DNA of 64,000 nt from Flavobacterium sp. 123 (GCF_003634825.1 NZ_RBXD01000001.1:1-64000), one strand, 5' to 3'. Counted from the stretch's first letter, positions 17,388 through 27,028 are shown. Notes: generated by a model from the letters alone, not told the origin. Translations and numbers: made by a program.

Positions 17388-18272
17388 CTATCTTAAAGTA
17401 AAGCTAGTTTTAGAAACTAACTCATCTTTATCAAATACATTGATAAAATAAGTTCCTTTAGCAAAATCTTTTCCTGGTAAATCTTGTGAAACATTAACTG
17501 TTTTATTTTCATATTTTACAGTAGTTGCAAAGCTATAAGTCAAAGATTTTTCTCCAAAAGATTCTGTTTTTTTATCTCCTAAAACATTGCTTTTGCTATC
17601 AATTACTTGAACAAAATACGTTTTATCACCTGATTTTGCAATTTGGTTTTCAGCTATTGTAAAGCTAACTTTAAGGATATCAGCTCTACTTGCTTTATCC
17701 GTTTCGATTTGTTTTCCTGAACTTCTTAATTTGTAAGCAGATGTTTTAGTATTTAAAACAGTTAATTTAGAACCTTTTTCAACTGTTTTTGACAACTCTT
17801 GGTTTTGTCCAACTAATACTTCATTGTATTTTTTTGATTCTCCTAAAACAACAACTGTACTATCACGTTGCGTAGTTAAAGTTACATTTTGTTTTTTCAA
17901 CCCTTCATTTTCAGCCATTAAGGTTTTCATATTGCTTTGTAAAGCAAGAAACTGAGCTTTATATTTTGACATAGAAGCAACATCTCCTTTTGATTTATTC
18001 AAATCATCCATTAATTTTACAACTTTATCTCTTTCTTGAATAAGCTCTTCTGACATAGTTGTGTTTTCTGCAATTGCAGCATCATAAGTTGCTTTTAACT
18101 CTTGTAAATCTTTCATAACCGATTCTTTTTCGGTCATTGTAGTTTTCAATTCAGTTTGAACGATTTCTACATCAGATGACATTTTAAAAATATAAACTAG
18201 ACTCCCTACTAATAAAACTGCCAACACGGCAATTACTGCTTTTAAACTTGAATTACTTTTTTGATTTTCCAT
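17388..18272 (-). CDS. Membrane-anchored coiled-coil protein of unknown function
   Basis: The protein is 294 residues. A single N-terminal membrane segment (about 11-29, VIAVLAVLLVGSLVYIF) is followed by a long charged coiled coil (about 35-160) and a C-terminal beta-rich domain of about 110 residues (LKVSFTIAENQIAKSGDKTYF to the end). The topology suggests an inner-membrane anchor with a periplasmic domain. I do not recognise a named family. It lies between hutI and hutG on the opposite strand, with its own promoter at 18291, so a role in histidine use is not implied. Confidence 0.75.
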   Translation of the reverse strand: MENQKSNSSLKAVIAVLAVLLVGSLVYIFKMSSDVEIVQTELKTTMTEKESVMKDLQELKATYDAAIAENTTMSEELIQERDKVVKLMDDLNKSKGDVASMSKYKAQFLALQSNMKTLMAENEGLKKQNVTLTTQRDSTVVVLGESKKYNEVLVGQNQELSKTVEKGSKLTVLNTKTSAYKLRSSGKQIETDKASRADILKVSFTIAENQIAKSGDKTYFVQVIDSKSNVLGDKKTESFGEKSLTYSFATTVKYENKTVNVSQDLPGKDFAKGTYFINVFDKDELVSKTSFTLR

Positions 18273-18290
18273 TTTTAATATTTTTTTTCA

Positions 18291-18319
18291 CAAATTTAAT
18301 AATAAATATAAGCTAACAA
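18291..18319 (-). promoter_or_regulatory. Promoter of the coiled-coil gene
   Basis: TTG (18317-18319), 18-bp spacer and TAAATTTG (18291-18298) on the minus strand match the consensus. The start would be about 13 nt before the ATG. Confidence 0.6.
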
Positions 18320-18340
18320 CGTAAGTTAGCACAATTATAT

Positions 18341-18348
18341 TATTTTTG
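18341..18348 (+). promoter_or_regulatory. Possible hutG -7 element
   Basis: TATTTTTG is a perfect TAnnTTTG, 13 bp before the ATG. No TTG is found at -33. Confidence 0.4.
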
Positions 18349-18361
18349 AGAAATTTTTTTT

Positions 18362-19393
18362 ATGGAAAAACTGGTTCCTTTCACGATAAATGATCTTGCT
18401 AAGATTACAAACCACCGAAGTGGTGAAATCAAATTTGGGGAAAAAATGATTACTGTACCCAAAGATGCAGTTCCTTTAGAATTTCTAAAAACTTGCGATG
18501 CTAAATACGTTTTGTTTGGTATTCCCGAAGACATCGGCGTAAGAGCAAATTATGGAAGACCTGGGACAGCTTCTGCTTGGGATAGTGCTATAAAAAGTAT
18601 TGCTAATATTCAGCACAATCGGTTCTGTAAAGGCAGTCAAATAATTGTTTTAGGACAATTGAATGTTTGCGATGAAATGAAAGAAGTTAAACACTTAGAT
18701 TTTAATGATATTGATGATCGCTCTAAGCTCAGTCAACTGGTTGAAAAAATTGATAAAGACGTATCTCATATTATTTTCAACATTGTAAAACTAGGCAAAA
18801 CACCTATTATTATCGGAGGAGGACACAATAATTCTTATGGGAATATAAAAGGTACGGCTTTAGCCAAAGGGAAATCAATAAACGCGATTAATTTTGATGC
18901 TCATTCTGATTTTAGAATTTTAGAAGGACGTCATAGCGGAAATGGATTTTCTTATGCATACGAAGAAGGGTTTCTTAAAAAGTATTTTATATTCGGTTTA
19001 CACGAAAACTACACCTCTAAAAGTGTCTTGGATATTATTAAAAAAATTGAAGACCGTGTTCAATATAACACCTACGACAGTGTAAATATTCGAAAAGAAA
19101 AGGAATTTTATCAAGAAATGATTCATGCCAATGAATTTGTGAGTACAGATCCTTTTGGAATTGAAATAGATTTAGACGCTATTCCTAATATTGCTAGTAG
19201 TGCTATGACTTTAAGCGGTTTTTCGGTTGAAGAACTTCGACAATTTGTTTCGTTTTTTGGCCAAAATAAAAATGCAGCTTATATTCATATTTGTGAAGGC
19301 GCACCTGATTTAGGCGAAGATAAAAACAATCACCTGATCGGTAAATTAATCGGTCATTTGGTTACCGATTTTATAAAAGCCAATAATAACTAA
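18362..19393 (+). CDS. hutG: Formimidoylglutamase (arginase family)
   Basis: This Mn-dependent ureohydrolase-fold enzyme hydrolyses formiminoglutamate to glutamate and formamide in histidine breakdown. The protein is 343 residues. The metal-binding motifs are present: GGGHNNSYG, NFDAHSDFR and EIDLDAIPN. The arginase fold alone would allow agmatinase or arginase, but the neighbouring hutI supports HutG. The start is the ATG directly after a poly-T leader, only about 8 nt from the predicted transcription start. Confidence 0.88.
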   Translation: MEKLVPFTINDLAKITNHRSGEIKFGEKMITVPKDAVPLEFLKTCDAKYVLFGIPEDIGVRANYGRPGTASAWDSAIKSIANIQHNRFCKGSQIIVLGQLNVCDEMKEVKHLDFNDIDDRSKLSQLVEKIDKDVSHIIFNIVKLGKTPIIIGGGHNNSYGNIKGTALAKGKSINAINFDAHSDFRILEGRHSGNGFSYAYEEGFLKKYFIFGLHENYTSKSVLDIIKKIEDRVQYNTYDSVNIRKEKEFYQEMIHANEFVSTDPFGIEIDLDAIPNIASSAMTLSGFSVEELRQFVSFFGQNKNAAYIHICEGAPDLGEDKNNHLIGKLIGHLVTDFIKANNN

Positions 19394-19471
19394 CTTACAG
19401 ATTCTTTCTAAAAATGCATTTACTGCTTCCTTGCGAAAGTAGTTCGTTCAAAACATCAAAAATAATAATAC

Positions 19472-19479
19472 TATCTTTG
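19472..19479 (+). promoter_or_regulatory. Likely -7 element of the RNA helicase gene
   Basis: TATCTTTG is a perfect TAnnTTTG, 46 bp before the ATG at 19526. No TTG is found at the expected -33 position. Confidence 0.5.
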
Positions 19480-19525
19480 CAAAACTATCTATGTACCTAT
19501 TACAAGATATTTAATACAAAGAAAC

Positions 19526-20782
19526 ATGTTATTCGAAGATTTATCGTTATCAAAAAGTATACAAAAAGCAGTATTTGAAGAAGGTTATTTAAGCCCTACT
19601 CCTATTCAAGAACAATCCATTCCATTAGTTTTAGCCGGTAGGGATTTAATAGGTTGCGCTCAAACTGGAACTGGAAAAACAGCTGCTTTTGCTATCCCAA
19701 TAATACACCAATTACATCGCATTGTAGGCTCATCAAAAAAAGCCAAACAAATTCGCGCCTTAATAGTTACTCCTACGAGAGAATTAGCCGTTCAGATAGG
19801 ACAAAGTTTTGACACCTATGGAAAATATACTAATTTAACTCAATTAACCATTTTTGGAGGTGTTTCGCAACTCTCACAGGTTGATGCATTACGAAAAGGA
19901 GTTGATGTCCTTGTAGCTACACCAGGAAGATTACTTGATTTACACAAACAAGGTTTTATAGACTTTGACCATTTACATACTTTAGTTCTTGATGAAGCAG
20001 ATCAAATGCTTGATATGGGATTTATCAATGATGTCAAAAAAATTGTAAAGCTTACGCCAAAAAACAGACAAACTTTATTATTCTCTGCTACAATGCCAAT
20101 TGCTATTAGAGAATTAGCCGAAATGTTTCTGCAAGATCCTGCTAAAGTAGAAGTTTCTCCAGTATCATCTACTGCTGAAAATGTTGAGCAACGAATCTAT
20201 TTTGTTGACAAAACAGAAAAAAGAAACTTATTATACCATCTGATTAAAAATGAAAATTTATCGGATGTATTGGTTTTTTCAAGAACAAAACACGGAGCCG
20301 ATAATGTTGTAAAAGCTTTACGCAAAAACAATATTGCCGCAGAAGCTATACACGGTGATAAATCTCAAAATGCGAGACAACGTGTTCTGGATGCATTTAA
20401 AAACAAAGAAGTTGGTGTATTAGTCGCTACTGATATTGCTGCTCGTGGAATTGATATTGACCAGCTTCCTTATGTAATCAACTTTGATTTGCCAAACATT
20501 CCTGAAACCTATGTTCACCGTATAGGAAGAACAGGTCGTGCAGGTAATGGCGGTATTGCAATTTCTTTTTGTAGTAAAGACGAACATCCGTACTGGAAAG
20601 ACATTCAAAAACTAATAAAAGTTGATGTAAAAACAATTTCTGACCATCCTTATCCATGGCATTCTGGTAGTCCTGAAGCAACTGGAGCTCCTGTAAAACA
20701 AAAAAATTCAAATAGAAGTGGTGGAGCACATAAATCAAGAAAATCAGATGCTTCAAAACAGAACAAAAAACGCTGGTATTAA
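19526..20782 (+). CDS. DEAD-box ATP-dependent RNA helicase, RhlE-like
   Basis: The protein is 418 residues with both RecA domains. It shows a Q-motif (PTPIQEQSIP), Walker A AQTGTGKT (45-52), PTRELAVQ, DEADQMLDMGF, SATMP, and in domain 2 VFSRTKHGA, VATDIAARGIDI and HRIGRTGRAG. A short basic tail with Ser, Lys and Arg (about 375-418) probably helps RNA binding. The expected role is RNA remodelling in ribosome assembly or mRNA decay, often cold-linked in this family. It appears monocistronic. Confidence 0.93.
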   Translation: MLFEDLSLSKSIQKAVFEEGYLSPTPIQEQSIPLVLAGRDLIGCAQTGTGKTAAFAIPIIHQLHRIVGSSKKAKQIRALIVTPTRELAVQIGQSFDTYGKYTNLTQLTIFGGVSQLSQVDALRKGVDVLVATPGRLLDLHKQGFIDFDHLHTLVLDEADQMLDMGFINDVKKIVKLTPKNRQTLLFSATMPIAIRELAEMFLQDPAKVEVSPVSSTAENVEQRIYFVDKTEKRNLLYHLIKNENLSDVLVFSRTKHGADNVVKALRKNNIAAEAIHGDKSQNARQRVLDAFKNKEVGVLVATDIAARGIDIDQLPYVINFDLPNIPETYVHRIGRTGRAGNGGIAISFCSKDEHPYWKDIQKLIKVDVKTISDHPYPWHSGSPEATGAPVKQKNSNRSGGAHKSRKSDASKQNKKRWY

Positions 20783-20896
20783 TCCTTCTTTTTTTTAACA
20801 ATTCAAGTGTAAGAAATCTATATTAACTAATGTTTCTAGACATGTATATCGTCGTTAATTAATTCATTTTCAACGATTAATGTGTTAAAATTAACA

Positions 20897-20925
20897 TTGC
20901 AAAGTCTCTATTGTGATTAAATTTG
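20897..20925 (+). promoter_or_regulatory. Hsp20 gene promoter (housekeeping type)
   Basis: TTG (20897-20899), 18-bp spacer, TAAATTTG (20918-20925). I see no CIRCE-like inverted repeat beside it. Confidence 0.6.
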
Positions 20926-20961
20926 TAGCTATAAATAAGTAACAATTTAATTTTAAATAGT

Positions 20962-21420
20962 ATGGAAACATTAGTTAAAAGAAACGGCTTATTTCCGTTA
21001 GTTCCAGTAAACACTCTTTTAGATGATTTTTTTTCTAAAGACATTTTTGATTGGTCTGATAAAAACTTTTCGTCTTTAGGAAGTAATTTACCTTCTGTGA
21101 ATTTAAAGGAAACAGATGATAAAATTAAAATCGAATTAGCAGCTCCTGGATTAAAAAAAGAGGATTTTAAAGTCGAAATTGATAACAATATGCTTATGAT
21201 TTCTTCTGAAAAAAAAGAAGAGAAAGAGGAAACAAGAAAAAAAGACAATTACATTAGAAAAGAATTTAATTACCAGTCTTTCTCTAGATCTTTTTCTTTA
21301 CCTGAATATATAGATGACAGCAAAATTGAAGCAAATTATAAAGATGGAATCCTTCATGTTGATATTGCTAAAAAAGAAAATGGCAAGAAAAAAGTAACCA
21401 AAAAAATTGCTATTAAATAA
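20962..21420 (+). CDS. Small heat-shock protein, Hsp20/alpha-crystallin family
   Basis: The protein is 152 residues, an ATP-independent holdase chaperone of the cytoplasm. The N-terminal arm (1-45) precedes the alpha-crystallin domain (about 46-140), with LPSVNLKETDDKIKIELAAPG, KKEDFKVEIDNN, an acidic/lysine loop and the conserved YKDGILHVDI. It ends in an IAIK tail resembling the IxI oligomerisation motif. It stands alone between a consensus promoter and a bidirectional terminator. Confidence 0.93.
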   Translation: METLVKRNGLFPLVPVNTLLDDFFSKDIFDWSDKNFSSLGSNLPSVNLKETDDKIKIELAAPGLKKEDFKVEIDNNMLMISSEKKEEKEETRKKDNYIRKEFNYQSFSRSFSLPEYIDDSKIEANYKDGILHVDIAKKENGKKKVTKKIAIK

Positions 21421-21465
21421 ACCGTTGAGATCTTTAAAAATATTAAAGTCGACAAATTCATATAT

Positions 21466-21500
21466 AAAAAAAGAAGCCTCATAATGAGGCTTCTTTTTTT
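21466..21500. terminator. Bidirectional terminator after the Hsp20 gene
   Basis: Arms AAGAAGCCTC and GAGGCTTCTT around ATAAT are flanked by A- and T-runs. It serves the convergent symporter gene as well. Confidence 0.87.
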
Positions 21501-21521
21501 ATATATGATATTTATTTTGTA

Positions 21522-22817
21522 CTATTCAGCGGTTTCATGTTCGTCACCAGCTTCCCATTGTCCGACAACAGATGTAGCTAAAGCATTTCCTAAAACATTA
21601 GTTGCGCTTCTAAACATATCGCAAAAATGATCTATAGGTAGGATTAATGCAATTCCTTCAATTGGAATTTTAAACATTCCGCATGTAGCAGCTACTACAA
21701 CTAAACTAGCTCTTGGCACACCAGCAATTCCTTTACTGGTAAGCATTAAAACCAAAAGCATTGTCATTTGTGTTCCTAAATCTAAATTAATTCCATAGGC
21801 TTGTGCTATAAAAATACTGGCAAAAGTCATGTACATCATACTACCATCTAAATTAAAGGAATATCCTAAAGGCAACATGAAAGAAACAATTCTGTCTTTT
21901 ACACCAAAGCGTTCCAATTCTTCGGTAAGTTTTGGAAAAACAGCTTCACTACTTGTAGTACCAAATGCAATGATTAATGGTCCAACAATCCTTTTGAGTA
22001 AGATTGTCATTCTGCTTTTTAGAAAAATAAATCCAACAAGTATCAAAAAAACCCAAAGTGATGAAATTCCAATTAAGAAAGAACCAAAAAATTTGAAATA
22101 CGTTATAGCTAATTCTTGGAAATCTCTTACTGCAAAAACACCTGCAATAGCTCCAAAAACACCTATTGGAGCAAATTTCATCACATAATTCACCATTTTA
22201 AGAACAATATGTGATGTCTTATCTAATGCATTAATTACGGGCTTAACATGATCACCTAAAGAAGCTGCGGCTAAACCAAAGAAAATAGAAAAAATAACAA
22301 TTTGCAAAATTTCATTTGTTGCCATCGCTTCAAAAATACTTTTGGGAACAATATGCTCAATGAAATTTTCAAAAGATAAACTTTGTGTTTTTGCTGTAAC
22401 TTCAGAAGCAGAAGCTAAATCAACATTTGATAAATTTAATCCAACTCCAGGTTCAAGAACATTTACAAAAAACATCCCTAACAATAAAGAAATAAATGAA
22501 GCTGTAAAAAACCATCCTAATGCTTTTCCTCCAATTCTTCCCACTGCTTTTATATCCCCTAATTTAGCAATTCCTACAACTAAAGTCGTAAATACCAATG
22601 GCGAAATAATCATTTGAACCAATCGGATAAAAACAGTAGCTAACATTTTAATTTTACTACTAAATGCTTGAGCAGTTTCTGCAGAAATGGAATTGTGAAT
22701 AACAATACCTAATACTGCACCTAATAGCATTGCAATAAGTATTTGTCCTGTTAAACCTGAAAAAAATGAGGGCTTCTTTGTGGTAGTTTCTTGCATAGTT
22801 TGATTTGGATCTTGCAT
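21522..22817 (-). CDS. Dicarboxylate/amino acid:cation symporter (DAACS family)
   Basis: This is a 431-residue multi-pass inner-membrane transporter from the ATG at 22817; the frame has an upstream TTG at 22850 that I judge non-native. Family features are the early MIISPLVFTTLVVGI segment, the serine-rich re-entrant loop AFGTTSSEAVFPK, the LGYSFNLDGSMMYMTF motif with the cation and substrate residues, and SKGIAGVPRASLVV. It probably imports glutamate, aspartate or C4-dicarboxylates with H+ or Na+; sequence does not settle which. Confidence 0.92.
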   Translation of the reverse strand: MQDPNQTMQETTTKKPSFFSGLTGQILIAMLLGAVLGIVIHNSISAETAQAFSSKIKMLATVFIRLVQMIISPLVFTTLVVGIAKLGDIKAVGRIGGKALGWFFTASFISLLLGMFFVNVLEPGVGLNLSNVDLASASEVTAKTQSLSFENFIEHIVPKSIFEAMATNEILQIVIFSIFFGLAAASLGDHVKPVINALDKTSHIVLKMVNYVMKFAPIGVFGAIAGVFAVRDFQELAITYFKFFGSFLIGISSLWVFLILVGFIFLKSRMTILLKRIVGPLIIAFGTTSSEAVFPKLTEELERFGVKDRIVSFMLPLGYSFNLDGSMMYMTFASIFIAQAYGINLDLGTQMTMLLVLMLTSKGIAGVPRASLVVVAATCGMFKIPIEGIALILPIDHFCDMFRSATNVLGNALATSVVGQWEAGDEHETAE

Positions 22818-22895
22818 TTTTAATTGAAGTACGGAATGTATTTTAACCAAAAATGGATTAACGATAACACATTCCGTACTTAATAAAAATGGATT

Positions 22896-23966
22896 TTAGA
22901 AATTAGAATTATACGTTTTGTTTATTAGATAAAAATCTGCTAAAACAATTGCTGCCATTGCTTCTACAATAGGCACCGCGCGTGGAACTACGCAAGGATC
23001 ATGGCGTCCCTTACCTGTCATTTCAGTAATATTTCCTTTATTATCTAATGATTCTTGTTTTTGCATGATTGTAGCTACTGGTTTGAAAGCTACACGGAAA
23101 TAAATATCCATTCCGTTACTGATTCCTCCTTGAATACCTCCTGAAAGGTTTGTTCTTGTAGTACCATCTGCATTATACAAATCATTGTGTTCACTTCCTT
23201 TCATTTCAGAACCACAAAAACCGCTTCCAAATTCAAATCCTTTTACAGCATTTATAGAAAGCATCGCTTTTCCTAACTCAGCATGTAGTTTGTCGAAAAC
23301 AGGTTCTCCTAAACCTATAGGCACATTCTGAATTACGCAAGTTACAGTTCCTCCAACAGTATCTCCTTGTTTTCGGATATCCCGAATATATTCTTCCATA
23401 ATAGCTGCAGACTCTTCATCAGGGCAACGAACTGGATTTGTTTCTGTTTTTGAAAAATCTAAGTCTTGGTATGGTTTATTTAAATAAATAGGACCAACCG
23501 AAGAAACATAAGCATTGATTTTGATTTCTGGCAACATTTGTTTTGCAACAGCACCAGCTACTACTCTACTTGCCGTTTCACGAGCTGAACTACGTCCTCC
23601 ACCTCGGTAATCACGAACGCCATATTTTTGATCATATACATAATCAGCATGACTTGGTCTGTAATTATCTTTTATATGGGAATAATCATCTGATTTTTGA
23701 TTGGTATTAGGAATTATAAACCCAATAGGAGTTCCGGTTGTTTTACCTTCAAAGATTCCAGATAAAAATTGCACATCATCTGGTTCTTTTCGTTGGGTAA
23801 CTATAGCCGATTGTCCTGGCTTTCTTCTTGACATTTCAAATTGAATTGCCTCTAAATCTATAGTAATTCCTGAAGGACAACCATCAATGATTCCGCCTAA
23901 AGCTTCTCCATGCGATTCTCCAAAAGTAGTTATTCTGAATAGTGTTCCGTAGCTATTTCCTGCCAT
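22896..23966 (-). CDS. aroC: Chorismate synthase
   Basis: The enzyme converts 5-enolpyruvylshikimate-3-phosphate to chorismate with reduced FMN, the last step of the shikimate pathway. The protein is 356 residues from the ATG at 23966 ([20 protein letters not shown]). An earlier in-frame ATG at 24041 would add an unusual AT-rich leader and fall before the promoter element. The signature [15 protein letters not shown] and the later [10 protein letters not shown] type loop ([12 protein letters not shown]) are present. No other aro gene is adjacent. Confidence 0.95.
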   Translation of the reverse strand: MAGNSYGTLFRITTFGESHGEALGGIIDGCPSGITIDLEAIQFEMSRRKPGQSAIVTQRKEPDDVQFLSGIFEGKTTGTPIGFIIPNTNQKSDDYSHIKDNYRPSHADYVYDQKYGVRDYRGGGRSSARETASRVVAGAVAKQMLPEIKINAYVSSVGPIYLNKPYQDLDFSKTETNPVRCPDEESAAIMEEYIRDIRKQGDTVGGTVTCVIQNVPIGLGEPVFDKLHAELGKAMLSINAVKGFEFGSGFCGSEMKGSEHNDLYNADGTTRTNLSGGIQGGISNGMDIYFRVAFKPVATIMQKQESLDNKGNITEMTGKGRHDPCVVPRAVPIVEAMAAIVLADFYLINKTYNSNF

Positions 23967-23982
23967 TATAATTAGTTTTGAA

Positions 23983-23990
23983 CAAAAGTA
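23983..23990 (-). promoter_or_regulatory. Likely aroC -7 element
   Basis: TACTTTTG on the minus strand is a perfect TAnnTTTG, 17 bp before the ATG. It supports the start at 23966. Confidence 0.5.
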
Positions 23991-23997
23991 CCATTTT

Positions 23998-24036
23998 AGT
24001 TTAAAGTTTAAAAATTTAAGGTTTAAAGTTTTTAAA
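23998..24036. repeat. GTTTAAR heptad repeat upstream of aroC
   Basis: GTTTAAA, GTTTAAA, a degenerate unit, GTTTAAA and GTTTTTA lie directly upstream of the -7 element. It resembles the run at 14471. Confidence 0.4.
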
Positions 24037-24156
24037 GTCATTCCTCTATTTGTGGTCTCTCCTCTAAAAATTTTTAAAAAAAATTACATTATTTTACAAT
24101 AATTCAATTGTTGGCTCGTTTATTGAACATAATAAAATCAACAATAAAACTTTCTT

Positions 24157-24636
24157 ATGAAAAAAATTATTTTATCGGCTATTATGCTAATTGGTTTAGC
24201 ATTTACCACACAAGCTCAGGAAATTTCTAAAAATGCTCTAGGATTACGTTTAGGAGACAATGATGGTTTTGGTGGAGAAATATCGTATCAAAGAGCATTG
24301 TCTGACAATAATCGTATTGAAGCAGATTTAGGTTGGAGAAACAGCAAAGAAGTTGATGCTTTCAAACTAACTGGTATTTACCAATGGGTTTGGAATATTG
24401 ATGGAGGATTCAATTGGTATGCTGGTGTTGGTGGTGGTTTAGGAAGCTGGAGCAACAATAGCATCAATGATAGTGGAACTTTTGTATTTGCTGCGGGTGA
24501 TATCGGAATTGAATATGGTTTTAAAGAAGTACCACTTTTACTTTCTTTAGACTTTAGACCTGAATTTGGAGGAAGCGGTTATTATTCAAACAACTACGGA
24601 TCTGACGTAGCATTGGGAATTAGATACCAATTCTAA
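24157..24636 (+). CDS. Small outer-membrane beta-barrel-like protein
   Basis: The protein is 159 residues. A signal peptide (about 1-20, ending TQAQ) is followed by alternating strands rich in Gly and aromatics (GGEISYQRAL, RIEADLGWR, GFNWYAGVGGGLGSW, LLSLDFRPEF), closing in a C-terminal Phe (GIRYQF), typical of an outer-membrane barrel of about eight strands. No specific ligand is suggested. It stands alone between two divergent or convergent minus-strand neighbours. Confidence 0.75.
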   Translation: MKKIILSAIMLIGLAFTTQAQEISKNALGLRLGDNDGFGGEISYQRALSDNNRIEADLGWRNSKEVDAFKLTGIYQWVWNIDGGFNWYAGVGGGLGSWSNNSINDSGTFVFAAGDIGIEYGFKEVPLLLSLDFRPEFGGSGYYSNNYGSDVALGIRYQF

Positions 24637-24659
24637 TCCTTGATAAAGCTGAAATAAAT

Positions 24660-24690
24660 AAGGCGCCTTATAATAAGGCGCCTTTTTTAT
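24660..24690. terminator. Bidirectional terminator
   Basis: Arms AAGGCGCCTTAT and ATAAGGCGCCTT with a single-base loop; the GC-rich GGCGCC core is repeated in both arms. It ends the barrel gene and the minus-strand run from 35549. Confidence 0.85.
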
Positions 24691-25112
24691 TTAATAACAA
24701 TTTCTTTTTTAGAGTTTATTTTGACTACACAAAAAGGATTTGTAAATGATTGTGAATTCATATTATCCGTTTTAGGAACAGTCTCTTTTATTGTAACAAT
24801 TATATTTTTATCGGTTTCCGTTACACTTTCAATTCCTATTTGGTATCCACCTGATGGTTTTTCTCCCATATTCAAAACAATAAAATTAGAATTCTGAATA
24901 TCATTCGGATTTATTTTATGTTTTAAACTCTCATCATTCTCTAACATTTTAATCTCATTAGGTTCTGTTAAGATTTCAAAAAAACGAATGCTTGCGCCTC
25001 CATCTGCTTGCTGTGTCAAAACTTCAAATAATGGTTTTTCGGCATTTTTTAAAGATGAAGCACCACAAGAAACCAAAAAAGGGATTAGTATTACTAGAAG
25101 TGCTTTTTTCAT
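24687..25112 (-). CDS. PrcB-like lipoprotein
   Basis: The protein is 141 residues, with a lipoprotein signal (MKKALLVILIPFLVSCG) and Cys at residue 16. The mature part has the family pattern FIVLNMGEKPSGGYQIGIESV, as in the C-terminal domain of PrcB, a partner of the PrtP protease complex of Treponema. The segment FCVVKI follows near the end. No protease gene is adjacent, so the family name does not give a function here. It is 17 bp after bshA and possibly cotranscribed. Confidence 0.75.
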   Translation of the reverse strand: MKKALLVILIPFLVSCGASSLKNAEKPLFEVLTQQADGGASIRFFEILTEPNEIKMLENDESLKHKINPNDIQNSNFIVLNMGEKPSGGYQIGIESVTETDKNIIVTIKETVPKTDNMNSQSFTNPFCVVKINSKKEIVIK

Positions 25113-25129
25113 TTTAAATGATTTATTGA

Positions 25130-26263
25130 TTATAGGTATTTATTAATTGCTTTATGGTATAAATCTTCATATAAAGGTAAGATATTTTTGATGTCAAATT
25201 TTTTGGCAACCTCTAAAGCATTCTTTTTAAATTTAGCAAGAACAGCATCATCTTTAAGAATTTTTAAAGCATTTATAGCCATTTCATCTGTATGACCTAC
25301 ATCACTTAAATAACCTGAAATTCCCTCAAAATTAACTTCGGGAAGTCCTCCAGAATTACTTGAAATTACAGGAACGCCACAAGCCATAGCTTCAAGGGCT
25401 GCAAGACCAAAACTTTCTGTTTCCGAGGGCAACAAGAATAAATCTGTCAGACATAGAATTTTGTCTATTTCATTACTGTTTCCAAAAAAAATCACTTTAT
25501 CTAAAATTCCCAATTCCTGACATAAATATTCAGCTTTTTCCTTTTCAGGACCATCACCAACCATCATTAATTTAGCCGGAATTTCTTTTTGGATATTATA
25601 AAATATCTTGATTACATCTGGAATCCTTTTAACTTTTCGGAAATTACTGATGTGAGTTATTATTCGTTCTTCGGCATTAGCCATTACTGATCGATGACAG
25701 GTTGTATTTGAAACTTCATTTCCTTTATCTAATTCAATAAAATTAGGAATAACTTGAATTTCATTTTTTATTTTGAACAATTTTAGCGTATCGTCTTTTA
25801 AACTTTGAGAAACAGAAGTCACAAAATCTGATTTATTGATACTAAAAGTTACTGCTGGCTTATAAAATGGATGATTTCCAACCAGAGTAATATCTGTTCC
25901 ATGGAGCGTTGTAATCATAGGAATATTAATTCCTTCATCTTTCAGCATTTGTTTAGCCATATAACCTGCATAAGCATGCGGAATTGCATAATGCACATGA
26001 AGTAATTCTATTTTATATAATTTAACCATATCCACTAACTTACTAGACAAAGCAAGTTCATACGGTTGATAATGAAACAAAGGATATTCAGGCACATTAA
26101 CTTCATGATAATGCACATTAGGATTTAACAATGCCAGACGCACGGGTTGACTATAGGTGATAAAGTGAATTTCGTGTCCCCTACGAGCTAATTCAAGTCC
26201 CAATTCAGTGGCAACAACACCACTTCCTCCAAAGGTAGGATAACAAACTATTGCTATTTTCAT
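25130..26263 (-). CDS. bshA: N-acetyl-alpha-D-glucosaminyl L-malate synthase
   Basis: This GT4 glycosyltransferase joins UDP-GlcNAc to L-malate, the first step of bacillithiol synthesis. The protein is 377 residues. It has the N-terminal GGSGVVATELG loop, the HVHYAIPHA segment that BshA shares, and the sugar-nucleotide EX7E motif ESFGLAALE near residue 290. The gene was first described in Bacillus and is widespread in Flavobacteriaceae. bshB (a PIG-L deacetylase) and bshC are not adjacent. Confidence 0.93.
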   Translation of the reverse strand: MKIAIVCYPTFGGSGVVATELGLELARRGHEIHFITYSQPVRLALLNPNVHYHEVNVPEYPLFHYQPYELALSSKLVDMVKLYKIELLHVHYAIPHAYAGYMAKQMLKDEGINIPMITTLHGTDITLVGNHPFYKPAVTFSINKSDFVTSVSQSLKDDTLKLFKIKNEIQVIPNFIELDKGNEVSNTTCHRSVMANAEERIITHISNFRKVKRIPDVIKIFYNIQKEIPAKLMMVGDGPEKEKAEYLCQELGILDKVIFFGNSNEIDKILCLTDLFLLPSETESFGLAALEAMACGVPVISSNSGGLPEVNFEGISGYLSDVGHTDEMAINALKILKDDAVLAKFKKNALEVAKKFDIKNILPLYEDLYHKAINKYL

Positions 26264-26386
26264 TTAAATTTTTTAAGAATACGAATTTACAGAAAATAGA
26301 AATGCATTGTAAGAAAAAATGAAGCTAAAAATTTTAAATTCCAATAAAAAGTAATTGAATTTTACAACAGCTTATTTATTAGGTCA

Positions 26387-26998
26387 CTAATTATGCTTTC
26401 TCTTATTTAACCATTTATTCGCCTTATGGGTAAGGTAAGCAGAGCCGCTACCTATTATTGCTCCCACAAAGACATCCGTAGGATAATGCACACCTAAATG
26501 CATTCTTGAATAACCAACTGCACTTGCCCATGCAAATGACGGAGCAATGATATACCATTTAGGATATGCAATACTTAATGCTGTTGCTGTAGCAAAAACA
26601 CTAGATGTATGTCCCGAAGGCATCGAATAACTACCCTCAACTGCATGAGGTTCAATTTCTGGATAGGTAACATAAGGTCTGTTTCGCTTAATAATATCTT
26701 TTAAAGCTATAGTCACAAAAGCTGAAGCAAGAAATGTTTCACCAATATAAATAGCTTGCTTTTTTGTCAATGAATCTTTTTTAATTAATCCAACTGAATA
26801 AATTAATACTGGAGTTGCAATACTAATAGGAACCGCAGTATTTGTTATTGTTTCAAAAGCGTGATCCAATGATTTATTTCTATGAATATTGATATCCCTA
26901 AGTAAGTTGATATCAAAATTTTGAGCATTCGAATAGTTCATGCTTAAAAGCATCACAAGGATTGAGCATATTTTAAAAAACATTTTTTTAGTAATCAT
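26387..26998 (-). CDS. PAP2-family phosphatase
   Basis: The protein is 203 residues with an N-terminal signal or anchor and several membrane helices. The three-part acid phosphatase signature is complete: KDIIKRNRP, PSGH and SRMHLGVHYPTD. The enzyme probably dephosphorylates a lipid such as undecaprenyl pyrophosphate, lipid A phosphate or phosphatidate on the periplasmic side; the exact substrate is unknown. It follows the GH3 fusion gene by 30 bp and lies 123 bp before bshA. Confidence 0.88.
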   Translation of the reverse strand: MITKKMFFKICSILVMLLSMNYSNAQNFDINLLRDINIHRNKSLDHAFETITNTAVPISIATPVLIYSVGLIKKDSLTKKQAIYIGETFLASAFVTIALKDIIKRNRPYVTYPEIEPHAVEGSYSMPSGHTSSVFATATALSIAYPKWYIIAPSFAWASAVGYSRMHLGVHYPTDVFVGAIIGSGSAYLTHKANKWLNKRKHN

Positions 26999-27028
26999 TT
27001 GGATACGCTTTATTAAAATATGATTTTT

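Noticed and set aside
22817..22850. Longer N-terminus for the DAACS symporter from TTG at 22850
   Set aside because: The 11 additional residues have no family similarity and the ATG at 22817 gives a normal length.
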